The notes: generated from the letters alone by a model not told the origin. Shown: positions 47,709 to 60,112, numbered from the stretch's first letter. The stretch: DNA of 64,000 nucleotides from Clonostachys chloroleuca (GCA_037952775.1 JBANAY010000003.1:10230001-10294000); one strand, 5' to 3'. Made by a program: numbers and translations.

Positions 47709-48725
47709 ATGGGCACAATTTACACGCGTGAGCAGGCCTCCCAGTTCCTCGCTCGCATTGACATCCCAGCCAAGTACCGGCTTGAGAACAACCCCAAACT
47801 CGACTATCCGTTTCTCAGAGCAATTCATATACATATGATCACAGCGGTTCCCTATGAGAATCTAAAAATCCATTACTCTACGGACCGAGTGGTCAATATT
47901 GATCCTCAGAGCATCTTCCAGAAGATTGTATTAGCGGGACGAGGCAGAGGTGGCTATTGCATGGAGAATAGCTTGCTCCTGTTACACATGCTGCGGGCTA
48001 TTGGGTTTCGGGTTTACCCTGTTGGCGTGAGAGTCAGTACTCGAGAGAACGGGGTTCCTACAGGCAACTACCTAGGCTGGTATGGTTTTCGCTTCTGCTC
48101 TAGCTGAAATTTCAAGAACCTAACACAAGCTGCTAGGGTACACATCGTCAACATTGTCACCTTGGAAGATGGTTCACGCTGGACTCTCGACGTGGGCTTC
48201 GGTGGCGATGGCGCCACGGCGCCGATTGAACTGAAGGACGGGGCCACCATCCTCAACATGGGCACGCAGGAGGCAAGGCTAGTCCGGGACTTCATGTCCG
48301 CGCAGACCGAGTTGGATCCCAGCAGGAAGATGTGGTTCTACCAGTGTCGCAACGGCCCAGACAAGCCCTGGCTTACCTTCTTCACCTTCAGCGACCAGGT
48401 GGAGTGGCTGCAGGCGGACTACGAGGTGTCCAACTGGTATACTGGGTGTAGTCCAGACAGCTTCCAGACGACCATGATGCTGGCAATTAGGTTTCTGCGA
48501 CGGCCGCGGGACGGCGGGAGCGGCGAGGATGATCAGGAGGTTTATGGAAAGAGAATGCTTGTGAATGAAGTCATCAAGGAAAACCTCAGAGGAAGGACAC
48601 AGGTCGTGCAGGAATGCAGAAGTGAGGAGGAGAGGATTAAGGCTCTTCGGGAGTTGTTCCTGATTGAATTACAGGAGGAGGAGCAGCAGGCGATCAAAGG
48701 TTACAGCTCGGAGATCAAGGCGTGA
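47709..48725 (+). CDS. Arylamine N-acetyltransferase
   Basis: Two exons, 47709-48079 and 48137-48725, giving 319 residues. The catalytic triad is visible: Cys84 in RGRGGYCMEN, His126 in GWVHIVNI and Asp142 in WTLDVGFGG. The N-terminal PYENLKIHY is also typical. The enzyme transfers acetyl (or malonyl, in some Fusarium homologues) from CoA to arylamines and detoxifies aniline- and benzoxazolinone-type compounds in the cytosol; the acyl donor here is not determined. The C-terminal region is Glu- and Lys-rich and longer than in bacterial enzymes. The intron lies just before the catalytic His codon and has a CTAAC branch site. Confidence 0.93.
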
Positions 48726-49251
48726 AGTTGGGGTGCCATTGAATTAATTAGATCTAGATATCGAACGTACATAGATTTCGAAAGACTTGGGGAAGGATAA
48801 TGATAAAGGGGAGGGGCTAGACCATGAGGACAGCTGCTTACCAAGGGCCAAGAATCGGAAGCTTGATGAAACGGGTATTCTCGATGTATTCACCTGCCAA
48901 GATACGGCGTGACCTAATCCAATACCGAAGTGGTCTGGGTCTATCGACATCTTCACAAACCTGAAGTATTGGCGTGTATATTTTCTAGCGGATACCTAGG
49001 TTCAATGTTATAGAGCTTCGAAGCCATTACGAACGCCCAGGCTGGGGAGGCTCTATGAGACCCATCTTTAGCGAATCGCAGCCTCCAATTGGTTTATTGC
49101 GCATTCGCGTCCCACTATCTTATCTCCAATCAGCACGTAACTGGCCGTCCAACCACGTAAACCACAAGGTGCTCCCTCATGAAGCTCACCTAGCTCTAGC
49201 TGTAACGCCAGCATTCTGCTTCTTCCATCCACCCCCGCCCAATTTCTCACA
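48726..49251. other. Intergenic, no gene seen
   Basis: 526 bp. A CT-rich segment just before 49252 fits a fungal promoter leader. Confidence 0.6.
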
Positions 49252-50231
49252 ATGTGGTTCTCAGTCGCCTATTCGATTGCTCTCCTTGCTGGCGTTGCCC
49301 AAGCCGCTTCGTCATGGACCTTTTCTGATGGAACCGTCGAGCTCTCCCCCAGAGCTGGTGGCTCACCCCAGGTCCACAAGTTGTCGGACAAGTCGCAGGT
49401 CGATCCGGTGGTGTCGCTGGGAGTTGGGGAAAAGATCAAGGTGTCTCTGACGACAAAGGAGGGATCCGCGTCAAAGAAGCCGCACCAGGCTTTCCTGATT
49501 CTCAAGGAAGCTTCTGGATTGGAGGCCCCATTTCCCTTGACTGTGAAGAACACGGGCAAGGGTACTGTCGAGATCGTTCGTCTATCCCATCATCATCTAC
49601 GGAATAAGAGGCCGGCCTGCTAACCCACCACAATTACATAGTCACACAAAGATCTCCCAATTCAGCTCCTGACTTCCCAAAGTCCACTCCACGCCAGCCT
49701 CGTTCTGGGCTCGTTCGGCTCCTCGTCCGCCTCTGTCTCACCACTCTTCGATCTCTCTGTTCAGCTGGATCCCAATGTCCCTAAGCCGACCTACGAGCCT
49801 GCCTTGCGTTATGGAAAGCAGCCCGAGATTCACCACACCTTCCGCTCCGAGCCCAAGAACCCACCCAAGATTGTGTCCATCTTCTTCGCACTGGCGGTTG
49901 TCGCTACCATTCCAGCTCTATTCGTGGGTGTAAGTAAACTATCTAGGACTACCCTCCTTCAATGTTCCGCCGTGACTAACCATTTGGCCAGTGGCTTCTG
50001 CTCGGCGCCAATGTGTCTCACATCGGAGAGGCTCTGAGTAGCGCCCCCATTTCCCATATCGCCTTTTTTGGCTCCATCATTTCCATGGAGGGTGTTTTCT
50101 TCCTGTACTACAGCAGCTGGAACCTGTTCGCTACCCTGCCGGCAGCCGGCATTGTCGGCATCATTGCCTTCCTCAGTGGTACCAAGGCACTGGGCGAGGT
50201 CCAGCGCAGACGCCTTGCTGGAAAGAGGTAA
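49252..50231 (+). CDS. SWP1: Oligosaccharyltransferase subunit SWP1 / ribophorin II
   Basis: Three exons: 49252-49575, 49642-49929 and 49992-50231, giving 283 residues. Residues 1-18 form a signal peptide (MWFSVAYSIALLAGVAQA). A lumenal beta-rich domain follows with SWTFSDGTVEL, HQAFLILKEASGLEAPFPL and ASLVLGSF. Three C-terminal membrane segments come next (VSIFFALAVVATIPALFVG, HIAFFGSIISMEGVFFLYY, LFATLPAAGIVGIIAFL), and the tail is basic (RRRLAGKR), as in Swp1/RPN2. The protein is part of the ER oligosaccharyltransferase that N-glycosylates nascent proteins. The first intron uses a GTTCGT donor, which is uncommon but preserves phase. Confidence 0.9.
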
Positions 50232-51026
50232 ATGAGGCAGGCAGCCTGAACAGGCCTGAGATGGCTGGGTTCATTCCCCAGTACCCAAAGATCTTTGCAA
50301 AATGAGAGATGTCGATGTCGCATGCGATCAGTGGTAGTCCTCCAGCGAAAGGATTAGAGAGCGTGGGATTTAGATTGTCCTCGATAGGCATGTACTGTAC
50401 AATTATTCATAGAGCGCTCTTTTGCGAATGGATCACGAGAGCATCAAACGCGTAATACACCACGACCGTATGGCGAATGGCCAGTGGCGCCTGTGTATTA
50501 TATTCTGCCTAACAAAGATATTGCACATCGAAACGAAATACGAACTACCAGAACGTTCCGTCGCCATTGCTGGCAACAGGGATTGCGTGTCCCGAAACCT
50601 TAGGGGATCATACCCGGAAGATAAAGACGTAACACGTAGCACCACAATGAAAACAATTAGTTCTGAGAAGCCATATAACATAGCCGGGTCAAGCTACGAC
50701 TCAATGCACTAGTGATGACGAATGAATGGATCCTGCTTCCGCACGTCAAGAGTCCAATATAGGCGTCTAAGGGAGCGGGTTTCTCCCTTTTGGGGGACGG
50801 GAAAACGGGTTGGGCCTCGGCATCCTCCACTCAAAGTCATGAGATTCCGGCCAACGTCTATTGATGCTGCATGTTAGAGGGCTGCATACATAATAGTTCC
50901 CTGTTCGCTTTTTAGCTCGCGGAAGCACTTCGAAATCTTAGTCCCACATACGCCACCTTGAATATTCACAGTCGATAACCAGCACTTTTGGCTTACGTAT
51001 TAACGGCATCCAATCCGCAGGTCATC
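50232..51026. other. Intergenic, no gene seen
   Basis: 795 bp between SWP1 and the alpha/beta-hydrolase gene. A short CCCTTTTGGGGG stretch near 50786 is the only unusual composition. Confidence 0.6.
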
Positions 51027-52239
51027 ATGACAGGGTCGTATGTCCAGTTTCCTGTCTGATATTATATAGTCACCCTTACTTTTCCGAGCGCATGCTAATA
51101 TGCTATACGATCTATAGAACTGCGAAGTTCCCAACAGCCGAGGAAACTCTCAAGCACCCTGCATATCAAACTACAGTATGGGGTCTTGAGCCTCACCAGC
51201 ATGGTCTTTTCCCGGCTGCCAAGGGCCGCGGCGGGCCTATCAACATCGCATGGGAAGTCCATGGCTCCGGACCTACCAAGATTGTCGTGAGTCGAAAGAA
51301 ATCCAGTCTTCTTTGGCCGGTCGACCTCGCAATCCGGTGCTAATCTGGCTCAATGTAAAGTTCATCATGGGCCTGGCTGGTGCCGCGTTCGCATGGCAGT
51401 GCCAAACTCTTTACTTTGGTCATGACAAGGGGGACCAGTACTCTGTTCTCGTGCTGGACAACCGAGGCATCGGTGGGAGCGACAAACCCTTGCTACGGTA
51501 CTCGACCAGCGAGATGGCCCTCGACGTGATCGAGATTCTCGACCATCTTGGCTGGACAGAGGAGGACCGCCAGGTCCACGTCGCAGGCATCTCGCTCGGA
51601 GGCATGATCGCCCAGGAGATTGCCTACAAGATACCAGAGAAGCTTGGCTCGCTCAACCTCCTGTGCACCACCGCCGAGTTCAAGAACGCAACCAACTACG
51701 GAGATTACTTCCGGGAGCGCCTCTTCTTCCTCGTCCCGACGTCCGAGGAGGACAACATTCTCGGCACGGCCCGCAAGTGTTTCCCTGAGGAGTGGCTTGC
51801 CTCGCCTGATGAGTGTACCTTGCCCGACCCGAGCACGACGCCCAAGTGCAAGCCTGCGCCCGGCACTGAAGATGGGAAGTATCTCCGCTTCGACTCCAAC
51901 TACCAGCGTTTCATGGCCCAGAGTCTGCTGAAGCGCCGCGTGCCTGGGTTCTTCACCCGCCAGGGATTCGTCTGTCAGCTCATGGCTGCGGGGTGGCATA
52001 GGAAGAGTGAGGAGCAGTTGCGCCAGATCGCGGACACGGTAGGCAGGGACAGAATCATGGTCGTCCATGGAACAATAGACAAGATGGTCAGCCCCCCCAA
52101 TGGCGAGCGACTAGTGAAGATCATCGAGCCTACCAAGAGCGTCGTCGTGGAAGGCATGGGCCACGCCCCTCCACTGGAGAGGGCGCAATGGCTGAATGAG
52201 CTGCTCGAGGAGAGGATTCGCGAATGCGAGAAGTTGTAA
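51027..52239 (+). CDS. Alpha/beta-hydrolase fold protein
   Basis: Three exons: 51027-51037, 51118-51286 and 51361-52239, giving 352 residues. The first exon is 11 nt (Met-Thr-Gly plus two bases). The fold is clear: oxyanion region FIMGLAGAAFAWQ, DNRGIGGSD, the nucleophile elbow GISLGGM with Ser near 138, Asp near 300 in HGTIDKMV, and His near 328 in GMGHAPP. A lid region with DPSTTPKCKPAPG lies between. Substrate is unknown; relatives include small serine esterases and epoxide-hydrolase-like enzymes. No signal peptide is seen, so a cytosolic location is likely. A C7 run at 52092-52098 is in frame, unlike the runs in neighbouring interrupted genes. The stop lies 200 bp from the opposing NMT1 stop. 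Confidence 0.85.
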
Positions 52240-52438
52240 GGGTATGCTTTCCATACAAATGCGTGTACGCATCGAGGATATATTTTGATTTACAAGGTGT
52301 TGATGGGGCTTTTCGCTACTCTTGTTTCTTTTTAAATATGTCGTTATGATAGAATCTCTGGACATTCCCCCAATAAATTCACATGTCTTATGTTATTTAT
52401 TTGGCTATTTATTTATTCATTCCTGAATTGCAGGAACC

Positions 52439-54231
52439 TCACAGCATCACTAGACCAACTCCACTTAGGTTTTCAGTGTCGAGTAGGTTCTTGCGGTCCA
52501 CGCCTCCAGCAATATGGTTGGCACGGTAGTTGAATAAGTAGTAGTGTAACTGGCCGTCGCCAGCGCCGAACTTCTGCTGCTCCAGGAACAGGCCATTGTG
52601 CATGAGGGACAGAGCATTGAAGACGTCGAACTTGGCGTTCTTGGCCAAGATTAGTGCATCGTGGATAAGGTCGTTGAGGCGTGTCTTGTGTGCGTCACGG
52701 TCATAGGTGTCTGTGAGGGCACTCTCCGATGCGTAGTAGAAGAGGTAGGCAACTCGAATGACTTCGTGTCTCGAGTTCCTGATGACGGAAGATTCAATGC
52801 AGTTGAAGGAGAAGAAGTCGGTGATCTTCCCATCCTTGTCCTTTTACGCTGTCAGTATGTCGCTACTAGGTTCATATAATAAGGAAGAGACTCACCTCAA
52901 CAACGTATGTCCAAATGACCTGATCCGCATCCGATTCGCGCTTGGGCAAGAACCAGTGGAACATTTCGTCCCTCGAAAATTGCGGTGCAAGATCGAACTT
53001 GGCCATGTATCGGCCGAAGAGCTCTATCACGGCGTCCATGTCCTTCTCTTCCATAGCTCTTAGGCCCTTGGTCGATGGGCTGTCAGGAAGCGCATACTTG
53101 CGGACCTGATATTGCGGTTTGCTTCCCGGGGGCAGGGGGCTGAACCCACATTCGTAGAGCTTCTGCCAATTGAGGGCGCGGTGGAAGTAGCGACAAGTTG
53201 TGACAGGGCGGGGGAGAACGATTCCTGCTGTGTGCACACCTTGCCAGATGCCGTCGAGGTTGCTAATACGAGTGATCTCCTTGATGAGGACAGGAGCCAG
53301 GCGCTTTCCGCGCAGCTTCTTATGGACACAGAGGAAGTTGACTTCGGAGCAGAGGATCACCTTATCGCGAACGCGGATGCGCTGAGGAATAGCAGAGATG
53401 AAAGCAACGAGTTTGCGGGACTGCGAGGCGCGGACGCCAACATGGTATCTTTTTTGCCATCCTGGAGCCATCATAGCCCTAATACAAATTAGTCAGTATG
53501 AGCGTGGTAAAAGCGTACGATGATACATACCACCGAAGGAAAGCGGGAGAGTAGTTGAAACGGAACATGGCCTCGTCGTCCTCAACATAGTGGCCATTCA
53601 ACAACTCATACACCTCCTTGATCTCCTCGTCGCTCGTTAAATCCACTACCACCCATTCGAATCCAGGGACCAGGGCCGCTGGTTCTTTGGACACGTCCTC
53701 GACCGTCTGGGTCCTGATAGGGCCGTCCTCGAACTTCTCCTTCTCATCAAACCGCGGTACTGGCTGAGTCTGCCAGAATTTGTAGGCTCCCATGTCCTTG
53801 ACGTTCTTACCTCCCGCCGCCAGACCGGTCATGATCTCCTGCAGTGACATCTTCTTCAACTCGTTGACGGCTTGGTCCGCGGACGGGTTCGCACTCCCAG
53901 ACGCCTCAGCGATGCCTTGCGCTAGCGCCGGGTTCAGGGACAGCAGCTCCTTCAGCCCCTGTGGAGTCAAGCCGCCAATGGCCTTCTTGATGTCTGCTTC
54001 CTGGTCGCCAGACTTGCCAGTCAGGAGCTCCTTTGCCTTCTTCCTCTTCGACGACTTCTTCTTCTTCTTCCCGGAGCTGGACGAGGCCCCGGGCGCGGCC
54101 CCGGCGGTGTCGGGCGCATGGTCGTCTTCCTCCTCGGACTCGGATTCGACGGCGGGCTGCTTGCCCTTGAGCTGGGCGTCCGTCTGCTCGGTGACGGGCT
54201 CGACCGGCTTGGATTCCTCGGCGGGCGCCAT
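52439..54231 (-). CDS. NMT1: Glycylpeptide N-tetradecanoyltransferase (N-myristoyltransferase)
   Basis: Three exons: 53531-54231, 52896-53478 and 52439-52840, giving 561 residues. The N-terminal 170 residues are a disordered, Lys- and acidic-rich ribosome-targeting extension ([16 protein letters not shown]). The catalytic part starts near [13 protein letters not shown] and includes [63 protein letters not shown] and [13 protein letters not shown]. It ends in Leu, whose carboxylate acts as the catalytic base. The enzyme attaches myristate to N-terminal Gly of proteins co-translationally in the cytosol and is essential in fungi. RTC5, about 9 kb away, begins Met-Gly-Gln and is a plausible substrate. 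Confidence 0.96.
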
Positions 54232-54856
54232 GTTTCACCGGCGTCTGCAGAGTTCAGCGAAATTGGCTGTTGTTCGCTGGGTAGCGAGCTAAAATAGGTC
54301 GACGTTTAAGCCCTGGTGACGTCGGAGGTGAAGATTTACGTACGGCACGACGCGGATGGCGGGGTAGATGCGAAGTGGCCAAAGCTACCGTGGGGTCACG
54401 TCCACAGAATTCCACCATAGCCCACTTAGAAAAGAGGATGGTTAAAATCAGACGCAAGATATCCTAGAATAAATAAAGCATTTATAGTTTAATTTATTTA
54501 GGCACCCGTGTAAATGCTTACATGTTTACTTTTCCTCATAGGTCTCGACAACGTGTCATTTTGAAATAAATTAGATGCAGCCTGTTCAAGTGTCCACGTG
54601 AAGTGATGGGCAACGTGGCGAAAGGCGCGACACATGGTTGTCATCCTCAACTTCATAGACGAAAACCAGGTGGCAGGAGAAAGAGATCTGTATTGACTCT
54701 ATGTAGACGGGTCTAGGTAAATGAGGTGCGACATGAAGACAAGCAAAAACATTGTACTGGGAATTTAGGGGCGAATCGTATTACGAGGCATAGGTGGTAC
54801 CATGGAGCTCAAAGGACCGCATGATTGCGAGTGTAACAGGGGCAGATCCCATAATG
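54232..54856. other. Intergenic with a short AT-rich stretch
   Basis: 625 bp. An AT-rich patch lies at about 54470-54510. No gene is recognized. Confidence 0.6.
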
Positions 54857-56262
54857 TTATTGTGGCCTAAACACTTTTAGTTTCTGACGTATTTCATAGA
54901 GTGACTTTGGAGTGATCTTACCGCCATAAGGGAAAAGCTCCTGGTGAACCATGATGTTGGGACTGGCTTTCCAGGTAGTTCTGAACGCATTCTGGCTGAT
55001 TTGGTTGGTTCTTTCCCGTTTCCAGGTCTCGAATTCCGCATCATCTGTGATATTCTCCCTTCCTTGGACTGCAGCTTTGAACAGCTTGTTGTCCTCTGTC
55101 CACGGAATGTCTGGGTCATCAAAGGAGTGAACCAAATTGAGCCGGAGTCTGGACTTGGTACTCTGAACAATTGTAGAGAGCCTGTTTGCTGAGTGCCATT
55201 TATCAACCACGCATTTGTGCAAAAGCTGCAGCAGTGGTTGCCAGTTGCGGAAGGGTGCGAGCACTGGGACCAGTCCATGGATGCGGTATTCGCTCAGCAT
55301 ACTCGCCAAATCACTGAATCCAGCGACAAGAACGATGCCAGCGAACTCTACACCTTTCAAAGCATATCTCTCGGCAACACCGCTGACAACTGCGGTGCCA
55401 AGACTTTGTCCCAGGAGCACAATCCGCTCTGGTGGCACACCGGCAACATTGATCGCCCACTCGACGAGTGTCGAGCCATCTTCGATCAAGCCGCTCTCAC
55501 TGGGGACGCCGGTGGAGTGGCCGAAACCGCGATAATCGACAGCCAATACGTGATAAGATGATGTATCAGTTAGGGTGTGATAGCTGGATGGGCGAAACGC
55601 TTGCGCGATATGACCTGCATTCTGTCTCGACAAATCAGCGAATGATCAACCAGCTCCAGCTTCTGATTGGTGGTTTTACCCCGTGAACTGTCGAGGGTTA
55701 GCGAGGTGCGACGATTTACGAGCCGCAGATCGACATCTCTTACAATACAATACTAATCTAGCCTCAGGATCATGCTTCAGAAGTCGGAACGACTCGGTAG
55801 TGGTAACATCATCGGCAAAGCCTGGCACCCGAGCAGCCAGGCTAGCCTCGTTCTGCAAATACAGGGGAAGCGGCAGGAGGTGCCAGGCATAGAGCCTCTC
55901 CCCGTCACTGGTATCGAGCTTGAACGGCGTCACTTGATTCCCTACAGGCCATGGTGTGAGCACGGCTAAGTGGTCTATAGTGGGCGTACAAGGGGTTAGA
56001 CTGACTGGCGAATCCCCATCTCTCAGGCTCATTTACATCAGTCCAGGACAGTGTGTTCACCTTATGAGCATAGAGAAAGCTGTGGCGGAGCAAAGGTCAG
56101 CTCGCGGCGCAGCATCCCTGGCTTAGTCCCTTGGGGAACGTCCACTCACTGTCTCTGGAAGAAGGGTGTCGCGCCCAAGCCGATGAAGAGGGCATAGAGG
56201 CCAAGAGGCGCGGCCACCGCCCAGATGGAGCTCCGCAGAGTCGGGACGAGAGAGCGGACCAT
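54857..56262 (-). CDS. ABHD12-like serine hydrolase (monoacylglycerol/lysophospholipase type)
   Basis: Five exons: 56150-56262, 56006-56079, 55744-55941, 55680-55687 and 54857-55621, giving 385 residues. The fourth exon is 8 nt and completes the HGNAGH oxyanion motif: TTT-CAC-GGG comes from one base of exon 3 plus this micro-exon. An N-terminal membrane segment (SSIWAVAAPLGLYALFIGLG) precedes FLYAHKVNTLSW and NQVTPFKLDTSDGERLYAWH. The nucleophile elbow GQSLGTAV has Ser near 204; an Asp candidate lies in VHSFDDPDIPW. The usual C-terminal catalytic His is less obvious: MVHQELFPYGG offers one candidate. ABHD12 relatives hydrolyse lysophosphatidylserine or monoacylglycerol at the ER membrane. Start ATG 56262 directly precedes the membrane anchor. 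Confidence 0.85.
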
Positions 56263-57043
56263 TGCAATTTACGAGAGAGGGAACACAAGGAGCGGTCCAG
56301 ACGATCACCATGCGCAGCCAAGTCACAGCCAGAGACACTGCGAGGTTGGGCGATGTGTCAGCCAACAGCAAATAAGAGCAAGCTAAGCTTGTGGCGGGCT
56401 CAGCTCAGCGCAGAGCACGTGCCGATTAGTGATCGTGACCTCGCGCATCGCCAGAGCTGGGCTATTCTCGGATGGGGGAGATGCTCGCTGCGATGGCTCA
56501 ATTGAGGGAGCTTTGGAGCTATGGGCTACCAATCTATCACGGACCTGGACCTCATCACAGGAACTGTATAAATTTTTCAGCTTGGGTCCATGGAGACTCG
56601 CCAGGACAGCTATTGGGACTAAATAATAACAACGAGTTGGCTGGTTTCACCGATCCCAGGCCATGTTAGTGGCCCGGACTCCGCCTTCCCAACGACTAGG
56701 CCAATCAGAGGCCCTTGTGCGCCAAGGTCGCTACAGCGCGCGCGTCGACGAACCAAGATGGATGTTCTTCATTCGACAGCTTCCAATGCGCCATCATCCC
56801 TACTCCTCCTCCATCGAGCCTCTGCACGCTCCATCTAGGTAGGGCCAGTCACTCTCTGTCAGCAATTTGTGTATAAGGGCTTTTGGCTCTGCTGTCCCAA
56901 TCCGCGTGGTTGTCGGCCCACCTCGACCGTATCCTGTATGGCTCTCGCACCAACCTAGGACGACTTATGATGACCACCTCGTCGCCCGCTCTCTGACGTT
57001 CTTTCTGGTCTGGTGTGAGAGGTGGCCAGCTCTTCCTGGCACC
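56263..57043. promoter_or_regulatory. Divergent promoter region of ABHD12-like gene and SWC3
   Basis: 781 bp between two start codons on opposite strands. No conserved element stands out beyond CT-rich stretches near 56790-56835. Confidence 0.45.
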
Positions 57044-59387
57044 ATGGAGAGGAAGAGAAAGCTGCCGCCCCGGGCGGCAGCTCGTGTTGAGAGTGCTGCC
57101 AAGCGAAGGCAGTCGACGCCTCGATCAGAAACACCGGCTCCTGTACAACCACCCGTCGAGGAGCCGGTTCCCTCACAACCACCGCCGACGCCTCCGCCGT
57201 CGCTCCCCAACTCCGTCCAGCCTGGAAAGGCCCTGCCGACCGTGGAGAATGCGCAAAGCGACGACCTGTCTTCTAAGGAGTATCAGTCAGTAGGCGAGAG
57301 GTAAGCTGGAAGCGAACGATGACCGCCTCGCTTGGCACCCTGAAAACTGAGCTAACGTATTTCTTCCTCCAGTGGTGTTCTCACCGAATCGCTCTCTCGG
57401 TCACGGCAGAAATGGATCCACGAAGGACTTTTCGAGAAATACTGGACAAAACCACACAAGCGTAAAGGTGTGGTGAATGAAGATCCCAAGAACCCGCCAA
57501 AAGACAGCATGACCAAGGTCGGAGTGGTCACAATTACAATCGAACCGCATGTTGTAGAGGCAACAATGTACGTTGTGAAGGATCCCAAGCCTCGTTTACC
57601 GCAGAACCAGCAACAGCAGCAGCAACAGCAACTGCTGCCGCCAAACCGACCTATCATTCAGTATGGCCCTCCAAATGGGACGATGCCTTCACCAAAACCT
57701 GTCGCAGCAACTCCCGCCCCGGAATCTGCGGCTGCCATACCTGCGGCTTCACCAGCGAACAAAAATCCAGCACCGATATCGCCGGCGCCTTCAAACAGTC
57801 ACGTTCAGGTGCCGGCTGGGCCTACGAACCCTGCTGCTCCCCCGACACCAACAACCAACAACAACGCAGCACCACCACCAGCAGAGCCTAGCTACCCCCT
57901 AGACCGCAACCTCCGCCTACAACTCCTGCAAGAACCGCACCGCCAGGACAGCCAACACCGACTGTTGGCCAAACCGCAACACCCTCATACCCCCTAGGAC
58001 TTCAACACACTCAACCCCTGGCCAGGCAATGGCTCCGCCAACTGCAACACCAATGGCGGCGCCGCCGCCCCCAACCGCGGCACATCCTGCACCGGTACCG
58101 TCTCCTGGGCTGAATAAGCCACCAACAGCGCCAGCTCCTGCAGCAAAACCTGCAGCCAACGACCCCGTGATTGCTTTGCTGGCACAAAAAGCTTCAGGGG
58201 ATGTTGAACTCCGGGATTTGATGAAAAGAGTGGCTGTTGGACAGGCAAAGGAAGGGGAGCTTGCCCATTTCCAAAAGATTATTGATCAGTTGAATGCTGA
58301 ATATAAAAGAAACGGTGGCCAGCAGGGACCCTCTGCCGATCGGTTACTTGTCGATGGAAGAACCGTTAAATATTTTGCAGAAGAAGTACGAGCCATCCTT
58401 GATATTGTTCTAGCCTCCAATCCTCAGCAGAGGTCTACGGATTTAAGGCCGCCCCCTCGCAGCGACCCCCTTGTCGTCTTGCTTGTGAAGGAAGCTCTGG
58501 ACATTGCAAAGACAAGAGATATCATCAGGAGGATTGCCGAAGGGCGCCCCGGTTACACTGATTCAACAGACTTGAGGGACATATTGGATAGATTACATAA
58601 AAGCATGAAGGTCCTGCCCAAGAACCCTCCCGCGACGCCACAAGCGAGGCAGCCAGCTCCGGCAGCTACTCCAAACGGCTTGACCCCTAACGGCGGCCAG
58701 GCCCGCGGTCTGACCGCCCATTCAGCAGCACATCCCAACACCCAAACCTTGCGGTCCAAGGGGCCCGCGCCTGCCCCAAAGCCAGACATTTCCGCGGTTT
58801 TATTCGACTTTGGCACAGGAGATCGGTACCGCTTCCCCAAATTTAGCATTTTAGAGTACTTGCCTACCTCGCCAGGCCAGCAGGTCGTCGCCTCATTCCT
58901 CATTGTTCGCAAGGGCAGTATCTCAGAGTATGGAAGCGACCCAGATCTTGACTATTACCAGCCTATCACCGTGCGACTCTACACGAGCACAGGGAGGCAT
59001 TTGGAGAATCTGGCCCGCGTGGTGGCTCCCCAGGAGGAGGTTCGCCGGTACATGGATGATGTAATGGACAACATGACGCGTGCCGAGTATGTGTTGCTTG
59101 CCATGCGTCTCCCTCACGCGATCAAGGACGGCGATAAGGAGCTCAACGGCAACCACAGCAATGAGGAGTCCAAGACAGCTGGGTCCACCCCGCAGGCTGC
59201 GGATACCGATCAGGAGCAGTCTGTAGGGACGGATAAACCTTCGGTGCTGTGGGCTCCCGCGGCCCCCTCAAAGAAGGGTTCGGCCTCGCGGCGCCTTGGG
59301 AAGTACCGTGACCACGATGATGAAGCCCAGCTGCGGTATCAAAAGCTGATTGGCTCCGTGGCGGCGAAAGAGACCGAGGCCGAGTAG
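57044..59387 (+). CDS. SWC3: SWR1-complex subunit Swc3 (frame interrupted twice)
   Basis: Two exons, 57044-57300 and 57373-59387. The protein would be 757 residues after two one-base corrections. The N-terminus is basic (MERKRKLPPRAAARVESAAK). The SWC3 domain begins in exon 2 with SGVLTESLSRSRQKWIHEG and FEKYWTKPHKRKG. A Gln tract and a long Pro/Ala/Thr-rich low-complexity region follow, then conserved helical segments (VIALLAQKASGDVELRDLM) and a folded C-terminal part with DISAVLFDFGTGDRYRFPK and SILEYLPTSPGQQVVASF. Swc3 belongs to the SWR1 remodeller that deposits H2A.Z. Two C5 runs (57895-57899 and 57990-57994), both in the context TACCCCCTAG, each break the frame. Adding one C to each restores a continuous Pro-rich reading and the correct total phase. 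Confidence 0.85.
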
Positions 59388-60112
59388 GTGACACATCGCA
59401 GATTCATTTGTCGGGACTGTTCAGCGGGAAAAAAACTGTAATTTATACTAGGGTTTCATTTTACGACAGGTCATTGTTTCATGGAGCGAGGACATGCACA
59501 AGGTCTTTGGAATATCACAGAAGAACATCATCGTTATGGAGTAGGGAAGGTATGGCGCCATTACCCTCAGGGCGGCTTGAATGCATGAGCGATGGTTTAG
59601 TTGATTTATAAGAATTCGCAATTACTCTCCGGGATTACCATAGTCCCCTCACCACTGAAGGTCATTTAACAGTCCCCTTGAAGAGGCGATCGGTACCCAC
59701 GGCCGGCCGACGGAGGTTTGTTTCGGTCCATACTTGCGAGCCCCGTGGCCGTCGTGCAACGATTCAGCCAGAACACACGAACGGATAGCTGATGCGTCAA
59801 ATTCCCAAGCTGGAGGATCTTTCCAGATAAAATTCTATCACCTCATCAGTCCTGACGTTGTGTTCCCCATGAGTGACCCGGGCAACGCGCCGCCAGCATT
59901 CCAGCCTGTGGACAGGCGAGCCTTGCCCCTTACCCTCCCTTGAATGCTCAAGGAAGATATACTTGGGGTCGGCGGCATCCCGGCTTTTATGCAGAAAATG
60001 AGGCTGCATAGGCCCCGGAACCATCCCTGACCGGGCACGACGGGCACCATGACGCAGCTACCAAACTTTTCGAGGAAGACCTCCGGGTCGTCCGCCTCGC
60101 TCAAGACGCTCT
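59388..60112. other. Intergenic; probably hides the 5' exon of the MFS gene
   Basis: 725 bp between SWC3 and the recognizable MFS coding sequence. The MFS frame has a stop at 60050-60052 and no ATG after it, so the first exon may lie here. ATG 60049 is in a different frame, and acceptor-like CAG sites occur at 60055-60057 and just before 60140. Confidence 0.5.

Noticed and set aside
51493..52068. 191-codon minus-strand frame over the hydrolase exon 3
   Set aside because: Antisense shadow in a GC-rich exon without family similarity.
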